From Methanothrix sp. (GTDB taxonomy: Archaea; Halobacteriota; Methanosarcinia; Methanotrichales; Methanotrichaceae): 9,141 bases of DNA. Below the pieces are notes generated by a model. That model worked only from the letters and a program-made list of their open reading frames with translations, made no database searches and was not told the DNA's origin. Position numbers and translations under genes: made by a program. The first letter of the stretch is position 1. The number at the start of each line of letters is the position of its first letter. The stretch is from the NCBI GenBank assembly GCA_028708055.1, contig JAQVZT010000089.1:1-9141 (forward strand), written 5' to 3'. Positions 1 through 5,574 of this stretch are shown in pieces.

Positions 1-500
1 TCGACATCAAAGCCATGGACCCGGGACCCGCTACCAGCGCTCTGTCCGCAGGCAAGATCGATGGTGTATTCCTGCCTCAGCCATCTCCATCCATAATCGA
101 ACTGAAAGGCAAGGGCAAACATGTGGTATCATCGGGCGAGATGTGGCCTAACCATGCCTGTTGCAGCCTGGTGGTCACTGACAAGCTCATCAAAGAGCAG
201 CCTGAACTGGTTGAGCAGATCATTAAGACTCATATCAAGGCCACAGAGTACGTCAACGCCCATCCCGAGGAGGCCGCGCAGATATATGTCAACAGAACCA
301 AGACCAATATCACAGAGATTGAATACTCTGTAAAGAACTGGGACGGCAAATGGGTCAGCGATCCTCACCTTCAGGTTCCATCTACAGTCGAGTACGCAAA
401 GGTCGACTACGAGATGAAATATACCAAGAGGGAGCTTACTGAGAAGGACCTATTTGATAGCAGCTTCTATGATGGAATTCAGCGAAATGATAAAGCATGA
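1..500 (+). CDS. ABC transporter substrate-binding protein, NMT1/SsuA type (C-terminal part; 5' end outside window)
   Basis: This is the C-terminal ~166 residues of an extracytoplasmic solute-binding protein; the reading frame is open to the left edge, so the start and any signal or lipobox sequence lie outside. The visible part has the second-lobe pattern of NMT1/SsuA-type receptors: an Ala/Gly-rich stretch leading to GKIDGVFLPQPSP, a segment VVTDKLIKEQPELVEQIIK, and then HIKATEYVNAHPEEAA, which is very typical of nitrate/sulfonate/taurine-class binding proteins. The C-terminus is charged and ends in QRNDKA before TGA. Proteins of this class pass their ligand to a SsuC-like permease driven by an ATPase. 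The ligand cannot be read from the sequence. A permease of the matching class lies downstream at 4681-5472, but a histidine kinase and a regulator gene separate them. The family is clear; membership of one transporter is inference. Confidence 0.85.
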   Translation, partial: DIKAMDPGPATSALSAGKIDGVFLPQPSPSIIELKGKGKHVVSSGEMWPNHACCSLVVTDKLIKEQPELVEQIIKTHIKATEYVNAHPEEAAQIYVNRTKTNITEIEYSVKNWDGKWVSDPHLQVPSTVEYAKVDYEMKYTKRELTEKDLFDSSFYDGIQRNDKA

Positions 501-525
501 AGGGATACAATTTTTCCCTTCATGC
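495..525 (+). terminator. Perfect 11-bp hairpin overlapping the stop codon of the binding-protein gene
   Basis: Bases 495-505 (GCATGAAGGGA) are exactly complementary to 515-525 (TCCCTTCATGC), with a 9-base loop. The TGA stop at 498-500 lies inside the left arm. The only T-run (511-515) is in the loop and the first base of the right arm, so this is not a classical oligo-T terminator. It could end transcription or protect the 3' end of the transporter message. Confidence 0.6.
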
Positions 526-861
526 CGTCAAGAAGTATCAGCACCGGGCGCTGCTGTGTCTGTTCTGGCAATGATGGCGTGGTAAGATCATCAGAGAAGG
601 GATAGCGACGGCTGCGCCTCGCATGCCCTGATTTTTGCATCGTGGTGCGCGCCTTCGTTTGGCCAGCCCGTCTTTGGTGAGGGTTATTGAGAATCGTTCT
701 TGGAATTCATTGCTAATTAGAATCATGGCTGCATAAATGTTTCATAAAATTAGGGCTATCTGCGAGAAGGGGCTCTATGTAAACCATGTCTACTGAAAAA
801 TAAAGAGATGGGAAGATCCAAGATGAACATATGGTGTCAAGCAAGAAGATTTTATTCAAGC
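526..861. other. Intergenic stretch with no convincing gene
   Basis: This separates the transporter gene fragment from the histidine kinase gene. Short open frames exist on the minus strand, but none shows a recognisable domain or a ribosome binding site. The left part (about 540-680) is GC-rich and the right part (about 700-870) AT-rich, so it may contain remnant coding DNA on the left and the kinase's upstream region on the right. No tRNA, repeat array or IS end was seen. Confidence 0.5.
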
Positions 862-869
862 ACATATAA
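862..869 (+). promoter_or_regulatory. Candidate TATA box of the histidine kinase gene
   Basis: The element ACATATAA begins 26 bases before the ATG at 888. Archaeal TATA boxes usually sit about 25-30 bases before the transcription start, so the transcript would begin at or next to this ATG and be leaderless. This fits the absence of a Shine-Dalgarno sequence before any candidate start. No clear purine-rich BRE was scored. Confidence 0.4.
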
Positions 870-887
870 CAGTACCGCGTGAACAAC

Positions 888-3509
888 ATGGCCAATTCTG
901 CTGAATGCGATACAGAAGAATCCATGGCAGGGACCAAGGTGCTTACGGGTCCAGATAAGCTACTTAGAATTCAGAGAGACTTGGCCATGGCTCTCAACTC
1001 TATTACCGATTTAAACGAGGCACTTGCACTTGTATTGGATGCTGCACTTAAGGTAGACGGAATCGATGCTGGTGCCGTTTACATCGTAGATGAGTCCTCT
1101 GGCGATATTGATATGCTATTATATAATGGACTTTCTAAAAAATTTGTAGAAGGCTGTTCTCATTGTGATTCAAATTCACCCCGAGCACGTATAGTCTCGG
1201 TTGGTGAAATAATTTACAGAGATTTTAAATACATTTCTCAGTCTTCATTTTCGGATCTACGAGAGGAAGGCTTGAAATCGCTTGCTGACCTTCCTGTGAT
1301 GTATAAAGAAAAAGCAATTGCAGCACTCATTCTTGCTTCTCGCAGGTATAATGAGATCCCTCTTGGTACTCGCAATTCGTTAGAGACTCTGGCAGCCGAT
1401 ATGGCAGGGACCATAATCAGAATTAAAAATGGAGAAGAGCTTAGGAAATCTCGGGAGTACCTCAACAAAATAGTAAATGCGATTGGTGACCCAATATTTG
1501 TTAAAGATAGAGATCATCGATTAATTATGGTTAACGATGCTGAATGCCGTTTGGCGGGCAGAACGCGGGAAGAGCTTCTGGGCAGAACAGATTATGAGTT
1601 TTTCCCTAAAGAGCAGGTGAACATTTTTTGGGAAAGAGATGAATTAGTCTTCGAGACTGGGAAAGAGGACACAAATGAAGAGAAAATCACTGACGCTCAG
1701 GGAAATATCTGCACAATTATCACTAAAAAAACATTACTTGCAAACAATGATGGAAAGAAGTTCATAGTTGGCGTAATCAGAGACATAACCAAACGCAAGC
1801 AAGAAGAAGAAGAGCTTTATAAAAAAGATATTTTACTTGGTGGGGCCGCCATAGCTGCAAATATTCTTTTGGCAGATAACAATTTGGATCATGCAATAAA
1901 TCATGCTCTGGAGATTTTAGGAGCTGCTACAAACTCTGACCGAATCTATATCTTTGAAAACGAAACTCAAGAGAATGAGATAAACCTAGCTAGTCTGCGT
2001 TATGAGTGGTCACGGGACCCCGCCATATCATTAATAAACAATGCCGATTTTCATTGTTTTAAATATTATCCGATTTTATCTCGATGGTATGATGTTCTTT
2101 CAAAAGGGAATCCTATAAAAGGCTTGGTTCGTGAGTTTCCCGAACTCGAAAGAGATTTTTTGAGGCCCCTAAACACCAAGGTGCTTCTTATTATGCCAAT
2201 GATGATTGAAAACCAATTCTGGGGATTTATCGGCTTTGATGATTGTCAATCCGAACGAATCTGGGCTGGAATTGAAGAATCGATAATTCAAGTGGCGTCA
2301 GCTTCCATAGGTCAGGCTATCGTCCGCAAAAAGGCGGAAAATGCTCTTATTAAGGCCAAAGAAATTGCAGAATCCGCAGCTCAAGCCAAATCCGAGTTTT
2401 TAGCCCATATGTCTCACGAGATAAGAACACCCATGAATGCAGTCATAGGATTGACAGATCTCCTGGAAGGAACAAATCTTGACAAAGAACAACGAAATTA
2501 TGTGGAGACTATCCGAAGCAGTGGCGATTCCCTCTTATCAATTATTAACGACATTCTGGATTTTTCAAAGATAGATAGCCATAAGGTGGTGTTGAAGCTT
2601 CATCCATTTAATTTAAAAGATTGCATTGAAGCATCTCTTGATATTGTCACTACTGAGGCATCGAAGAAAGGGCTCGACCTAAGCTACCGTATCGATTCTA
2701 TTGTCCCAGAAATAATTGTAGGAGATTCTGCGCGTCTGCGCCAGATCTTGATCAATCTACTCAACAATGCTGTCAAGTTCTCTGAAAAAGGCTCCGTGAA
2801 GATAGAAGTATTGGGGAGGAAGCTTGATGCCTCAAGTCATGAAGTTCGCTTCTCAGTGACCGATTCTGGGGTGGGAATCCCCGAGAATTGGATAAACCAA
2901 CTATTCCAGCCATTTACACAAATAGACTCATCGACTACGCGCACGTATGGTGGAACAGGACTCGGTCTTGCCATTTGCAGAAATCTTGTGGAAATGATGG
3001 GCGGAAAGATTTGGGTCGAAAGCCAATTAGGAAAAGGTTCAACATTCTATTTTACAATTGTGTCACAGTCTGCAACCAAGATGCAAGCCCCCTCCATGGT
3101 TGAGGACAACAATTCAAAGGTCGGTCCCATGCATAGCAAAGCTCGCTCCATGCGCATTCTGCTAGCTGAGGACAATCCAATCAATCAAATGATGATGATG
3201 AAAATGCTAAAAAAGCTGGGCTATAATGCAGATATTGCGGCAAACGGGCTTGAGGTTTTAAAATTTCTTGAAATCCAACCATATGATTTGATCCTTATGG
3301 ATATACAGATGCCGGAAATGGATGGTTTTCAAGCTACCAGGGAAATTCGGAAGCTTTGGGCATCTGGAGATCGACCGAAGATAATCGCTATCACAGCCAA
3401 TGCACTCGAAGGCGATCAAGAACGTTGTTTAGCAGCCGGAATGGATGGTTATATCAGCAAACCTTTGAGGTTAGATAAATTGCGCGCTATCCTGGAGCTC
3501 TATGGTTAA
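888..3509 (+). CDS. Cytoplasmic hybrid sensor histidine kinase (GAF-PAS-GAF-HisKA-HATPase-REC)
   Basis: A soluble hybrid kinase of 873 residues from ATG 888 (876 from GTG 879). No membrane segment is visible, so it should sense an internal signal. Domains in order: GAF about 15-180; PAS about 189-305, ending in the usual DITKRK; a second GAF about 311-490 with a WGFIGFDD core; a short helical linker; HisKA with H-box HMSHEIRTPMN (phospho-acceptor His510); HATPase with N-box NLLNNAVKF (Asn627), G1 box DSGVGIP from Asp659 and G2 box GGTGLGLAI from Gly688; C-terminal receiver with acidic pair Glu761/Asp762, phospho-acceptor Asp805 in LMDIQMPEMDG and Lys858. All catalytic residues are present, so phosphotransfer from His510 to Asp805 is expected. 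No DNA-binding output is fused. The gene is clearly more AT-rich than the AdoMet synthetase and transporter genes, and its PAS and GAF sequences are bacterial in style, suggesting lateral acquisition. The start is uncertain: GTG 879, ATG 888 and ATG 924 all lack a Shine-Dalgarno sequence; ATG 888 fits the TATA-like element. Confidence 0.93.
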   Translation: MANSAECDTEESMAGTKVLTGPDKLLRIQRDLAMALNSITDLNEALALVLDAALKVDGIDAGAVYIVDESSGDIDMLLYNGLSKKFVEGCSHCDSNSPRARIVSVGEIIYRDFKYISQSSFSDLREEGLKSLADLPVMYKEKAIAALILASRRYNEIPLGTRNSLETLAADMAGTIIRIKNGEELRKSREYLNKIVNAIGDPIFVKDRDHRLIMVNDAECRLAGRTREELLGRTDYEFFPKEQVNIFWERDELVFETGKEDTNEEKITDAQGNICTIITKKTLLANNDGKKFIVGVIRDITKRKQEEEELYKKDILLGGAAIAANILLADNNLDHAINHALEILGAATNSDRIYIFENETQENEINLASLRYEWSRDPAISLINNADFHCFKYYPILSRWYDVLSKGNPIKGLVREFPELERDFLRPLNTKVLLIMPMMIENQFWGFIGFDDCQSERIWAGIEESIIQVASASIGQAIVRKKAENALIKAKEIAESAAQAKSEFLAHMSHEIRTPMNAVIGLTDLLEGTNLDKEQRNYVETIRSSGDSLLSIINDILDFSKIDSHKVVLKLHPFNLKDCIEASLDIVTTEASKKGLDLSYRIDSIVPEIIVGDSARLRQILINLLNNAVKFSEKGSVKIEVLGRKLDASSHEVRFSVTDSGVGIPENWINQLFQPFTQIDSSTTRTYGGTGLGLAICRNLVEMMGGKIWVESQLGKGSTFYFTIVSQSATKMQAPSMVEDNNSKVGPMHSKARSMRILLAEDNPINQMMMMKMLKKLGYNADIAANGLEVLKFLEIQPYDLILMDIQMPEMDGFQATREIRKLWASGDRPKIIAITANALEGDQERCLAAGMDGYISKPLRLDKLRAILELYG

Positions 3510-3703
3510 GTTATATTATGATAGTATTGATTACATCGTGCCACTCATTTCCATTTTCCTCAGTACTCGCTGCGATCCCGGCATCTAGGCAAGAAGCCTC
3601 AAGTCGATCTTGAAGCATTGCGAATTCGCGAGGGGCGACGCTGCAGGCCCACCAGGCAGGATTCAGGCTTGCAGCACAAAGGCGGATATTTGCTTCTCCG
3701 GTG

Positions 3704-3746
3704 GTAGTGTCACGTCTCTCCGAATATGACAGCAATGCGACACTAC
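3704..3746. repeat. 8-bp inverted repeat
   Basis: GTAGTGTC at 3704-3711 is the exact reverse complement of GACACTAC at 3739-3746, with a 27-base spacer. It lies just beyond the 3' end of the minus-strand winged-helix gene, so it could fold as a terminator-like hairpin there. It could also be the scar or end of a small mobile element. Confidence 0.5.
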
Positions 3747-3774
3747 TGAATTGGCATATACTATGCGACCCTAC
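3733..3774. repeat. Imperfect 14-bp direct repeat
   Basis: CAATGCGACACTAC (3733-3746) and CTATGCGACCCTAC (3761-3774) match at 12 of 14 positions, with starts 28 bases apart. The first copy contains the right arm of the inverted repeat 3704-3746, so three related copies of the GTAGKGTC core lie within about 70 bases. Spacing near multiples of a helical turn (28 bases) could suit a protein-binding site, but no binding protein can be named. Confidence 0.4.
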
Positions 3775-3776
3775 TC

Positions 3777-4064
3777 TTAAATATATTGGAATAATACTAA
3801 TAAATGTGCACATATCAATTCTAACGAATGAGGCCTAAGGCTATAGAGGACCTGACGTCGAAAATAGGATCGTTTTATGAGAAGATTCTTGTCGTTAAGC
3901 CTGGCTAAAGCCCATCTAACGGTTCTTGATGAAAGAGAGGTTCTATTCATAATATCTTTTTGAGTTAACGGGCTTCCTGGCACCAATGCTTCGACAACTA
4001 GTTTTGCCGATGGCGGCAAGTGGTCAAGTTTCGAGAAATGCAATTCAAATTCGGCATCATTCAA
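3777..4064 (-). CDS. Small winged helix-turn-helix DNA-binding protein (MarR/TrmB-like fold)
   Basis: A 95-residue protein that is almost wholly one winged-helix domain. Residues 16-28 (LPPSAKLVVEALV) match the first helix of archaeal wHTH proteins. SPLTQKDIMNRTSLSSRTVRWALARL (about 31-56) gives the helix-turn-helix, with the recognition helix around Ser45-Leu56, and residues 63-76 (basic, then VLYSL) form the wing. The start is TTG (4062-4064), supported by AGGAGG at 4073-4078 with 8 bases between; no ATG competes at the N-terminus. It is about as long as stand-alone archaeal wHTH regulators and has no ligand domain, so it probably works as a dimer on DNA. It is transcribed towards the histidine kinase gene. 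Targets are unknown; the repeats just downstream or the gene's own upstream region are possible sites. The fold is well supported, the exact family is not. Confidence 0.8.
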   Translation of the reverse strand: MNDAEFELHFSKLDHLPPSAKLVVEALVPGSPLTQKDIMNRTSLSSRTVRWALARLNDKNLLIKRSYFRRQVLYSLRPHSLELICAHLLVLFQYI

Positions 4065-4072
4065 GATAATAT

Positions 4073-4078
4073 CCTCCT
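4073..4078 (-). promoter_or_regulatory. Strong ribosome binding site fixing a TTG start
   Basis: On the minus strand AGGAGG is followed by 8 bases and then TTG. This is the strongest Shine-Dalgarno match I found in the window and it decides the start of the winged-helix gene. Strong SD plus weak TTG codon suggests tuned, modest translation. Confidence 0.75.
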
Positions 4079-4134
4079 CTGGCCATAGATTGCACTTTGA
4101 TTAACTATTATGAATCGCATCTTACGGCTATTGT

Positions 4135-4145
4135 CGTATAAATAG
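4135..4145 (-). promoter_or_regulatory. Candidate TATA box of the winged-helix gene
   Basis: Read on the minus strand the sequence is CTATTTATACG, with a TTTATA core. A start about 26 bases downstream would give a leader of about 50 bases, which includes the Shine-Dalgarno site. On the plus strand the same bases read CGTATAAATAG, an equally good TATA box, so transcription rightwards is also possible. Confidence 0.4.
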
Positions 4146-4223
4146 TTTCTCCGTGTACGTCGATTTAGGCGCTCCGGCCAAGCGTTCGCAGCGTTTCTCC
4201 TGTAAGCATAAGATGCGTTTCCT

Positions 4224-4289
4224 GCGGTCAGCCCAAGACCTTACGGCAATTCAGCTTCCGGCCTGGCCGAGAGCTGGCCCGCTGACCGC
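4224..4289. repeat. 9-bp inverted repeat closing a GC-rich, possibly structured element
   Basis: GCGGTCAGC (4224-4232) is the exact reverse complement of GCTGACCGC (4281-4289), with 48 bases between. Inside, CAGCT (4252-4256) can pair with AGCTG (4272-4276) as a nested stem. A plus-strand TATA-like element lies upstream at 4135-4145. This is compatible with a small structured RNA or 5' leader, but no known RNA family signature (tRNA, RNase P, SRP, box C/D) was recognised. Confidence 0.4.
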
Positions 4290-4430
4290 CAAAGAGCGAA
4301 ATCAAGCTAGACCTGGCAGCAAAGGCAAAATGAGAAACAATATGCAGAGCCGCTTCCATAATAAGGACATGCGGCCCGCCTAGGGTCTCGCGGCAATCCT
4401 GGAATAGGTAAGGAGCTTGAGAGCAGATTT

Positions 4431-4460
4431 TGAGGATCTGGCATCTGAGGATCTGGCATC
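4431..4460. repeat. Perfect tandem duplication of a 15-bp unit
   Basis: TGAGGATCTGGCATC occurs twice head to tail with no mismatch (4431-4445 and 4446-4460), followed by the AT palindrome AAATTTAAAT. A perfect copy suggests a recent slippage duplication, or a doubled binding site about 220 bases before the permease start. Confidence 0.8.
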
Positions 4461-4669
4461 AAATTTAAATCCAGGACAGCCAGGATGGTATCTATGATAG
4501 ATGTATGCGGGAGATCTCAAATCCTGAGAGAAAATTGCAGGGAGATGAATGATTAATCCATGATAAATCCAAGAAATTTCTCTGCGAGCAAGCCGCTTCT
4601 TATGCAATCTAAAATGGGCGCGATGCATATCATTTCAGTGAATGTCCTCCTGGATACCAGCTTCTACGA

Positions 4670-4676
4670 GAGGGTG
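4670..4676 (+). promoter_or_regulatory. Ribosome binding site choosing the GTG start of the permease
   Basis: GAGGGTG precedes GTG 4681, with 7 bases between GAGG and the start codon. The upstream in-frame ATG at 4642 has no purine-rich site and would add 13 residues lacking family character, so GTG 4681 is preferred. Confidence 0.6.
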
Positions 4677-4680
4677 TCAG

Positions 4681-5472
4681 GTGAAGAGAAGAGCCAGTAG
4701 GGCCGCAAATGTCCTGAGAGATCAGGGCATTTCTGCCCTCTCCATTTTTGGATTGATTGCCGTCTGGCAGCTGGCAGCATATCTGATCAATGACCAGCTG
4801 ACCCTGCCCAGCTTTTTCCAGGTAGTAGCCGCATTCTTCGATAACTGGTGGCAGATCTTTAGCGAGGATTTGCCGGTGAGCGCCCTTCATTTTGCCATCG
4901 GCATGGCAGGAGGCTTGTTGATTGCCCTGCCGGTGGGAATGACCATGGGATGGTTCAAGTTTCTTGACAGGACCTTGGACCCCATTGTGGAGATCCTGCG
5001 CCCCATTCCGCCTCTGGCCTGGATTCCATTTGCCATCATCTGGTTTGGCATAACCAACCTCGCGGCTGGTTTCATCATATTCATCGGGGCGGTCTTTCCC
5101 ATACTGATCAATACCTATGTTGGCTTTAAGAGCCTCCCCCGGGTTTATGTCGAATCGGCAAAGGTGTTGGGTGCAACGAAGGACATCGATCTGATCAGAT
5201 ACGTGGCTCTGCCCTATGCTCTGCCCTCCATCGCTGCCGGCATCCGTATCGCAATGGGAATTGCCTGGATGTGTCTTGTGGCCGCGGAGATGTTCGGAGT
5301 GAGCAAGAATGGCCTGGGGTTCAAGATTTGGGACTCCTACGGACATTACCGCATGGATGAGGTATTTATGTACATGATAGTACTTGGCCTCCTGGGCCTG
5401 GCCATTGATCGCACCTTCCGTTACGTCGTCGAGGAGAGAATGCTCAAGTGGCGCGCGGGTCTCACTCAGTAA
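4681..5472 (+). CDS. ABC transporter permease, SsuC/TauC-NMT1 class
   Basis: The inner-membrane channel subunit of a nitrate/sulfonate/taurine-class importer, 263 residues from GTG 4681 (276 if ATG 4642 is used), a normal length for the class. About six hydrophobic segments are visible: LSIFGLIAVWQLAAYLI near the N-terminus, a long Gly/Ala-rich pair in residues 70-100, PPLAWIPFAIIWFGI and the following FIIFIGAVFPILI, the stretch after the EAA loop (AGIRIAMGIAWMCLVAAEMF), and a last one near MYMIVLGLLGLAI. The cytoplasmic EAA loop that contacts the ATPase is clear at about residues 157-182: ESAKVLGAT, then LPYALP. The protein ends in a short basic tail. It should work with a binding protein such as the one at the left edge and an ATPase not present in the window. 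Its nearest downstream neighbour is AdoMet synthetase 102 bases away, so co-transcription is possible. The substrate is unknown. Confidence 0.9.
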   Translation: MKRRASRAANVLRDQGISALSIFGLIAVWQLAAYLINDQLTLPSFFQVVAAFFDNWWQIFSEDLPVSALHFAIGMAGGLLIALPVGMTMGWFKFLDRTLDPIVEILRPIPPLAWIPFAIIWFGITNLAAGFIIFIGAVFPILINTYVGFKSLPRVYVESAKVLGATKDIDLIRYVALPYALPSIAAGIRIAMGIAWMCLVAAEMFGVSKNGLGFKIWDSYGHYRMDEVFMYMIVLGLLGLAIDRTFRYVVEERMLKWRAGLTQ

Positions 5473-5508
5473 ATTCAGAACACGCAGGATGGCTAGCAGG
5501 TGCAAAGC

Positions 5509-5519
5509 CTTAATAAGAT
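5509..5519 (+). promoter_or_regulatory. Possible TATA box before AdoMet synthetase
   Basis: CTTAATAAGAT lies about 60 bases before the ATG. A start 26 bases downstream would leave a leader of roughly 35 bases containing the Shine-Dalgarno site. It suggests that the synthetase can be made separately from the permease, but readthrough from the permease gene is equally possible. Confidence 0.3.
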
Positions 5520-5563
5520 ATTGCAGCCAGGTAAATCCCAGGAATTGATGCAGGATATTAATC

Positions 5564-5567
5564 GAGG
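5564..5567 (+). promoter_or_regulatory. Ribosome binding site fixing the AdoMet synthetase start
   Basis: GAGG, followed by AAAGGTC, lies 7 bases before ATG 5575. The frame is open from GTG 5500, but those extra 25 codons precede the point where archaeal synthetases normally begin (MKRNI), so ATG 5575 is chosen. Confidence 0.7.
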
Positions 5568-5574
5568 AAAGGTC

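Larger units (their letters stand above)
3510..3776. other. Gap between convergent genes, with repeat cluster and no supported gene
   Basis: This lies between the stop codons of the kinase (+) and the winged-helix gene (-). A 100-codon open frame on the minus strand (3511-3813) covers it, but it has no ribosome binding site, no recognisable domain and a 37-base out-of-frame overlap with the winged-helix gene. The middle (about 3580-3700) is richer in GC than the kinase gene and may be a decayed remnant. The right part carries the repeats listed separately. Confidence 0.45.
4146..4680. other. Long gene-poor stretch between winged-helix and permease genes
   Basis: No open frame here has a recognisable domain. 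A 76-codon plus-strand frame (4153-4383) and an 82-codon minus-strand frame (4380-4628) look like chance: basic, low in family features and without ribosome binding sites; the second is partly built from the 15-bp tandem repeat. The left half is GC-rich with inverted repeats, and the right half is AT-rich with short palindromes (GAGATCTC at 4511-4518, AGAAATTTCT at 4572-4581) and probably holds the promoter of the permease gene, though no single TATA box stands out. Confidence 0.5.

Noticed and set aside
526..861. Possible tRNA, IS end or small gene in the gap before the kinase.
   Set aside because: No T-loop (GTTCRA) signature, no terminal inverted repeats and only domain-free short frames were seen.
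3511..3813. A 100-codon minus-strand frame after the winged-helix gene.
   Set aside because: No ribosome binding site, no recognisable domain, irregular composition, and an out-of-frame 37-base overlap with a well-supported gene. It may cover decayed DNA.
4153..4383. A 76-codon plus-strand frame downstream of a TATA-like element.
   Set aside because: The basic, low-complexity protein has no family features and no ribosome binding site; the inverted repeats suggest structure rather than coding.
4380..4628. An 82-codon minus-strand frame.
   Set aside because: It contains DARSS twice only because it crosses the 15-bp tandem duplication; nothing else in it looks like a protein.
5500..5574. An N-terminal extension of AdoMet synthetase from GTG 5500.
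   Set aside because: The 25 extra residues are not typical of the family, while ATG 5575 has a well-placed GAGG site and begins at the usual conserved N-terminus.
5473..5574. A SAM-responsive leader before AdoMet synthetase.
   Set aside because: No recognisable SAM riboswitch core or convincing long stem was found in this 102-base gap, and such riboswitches are not expected in archaea.
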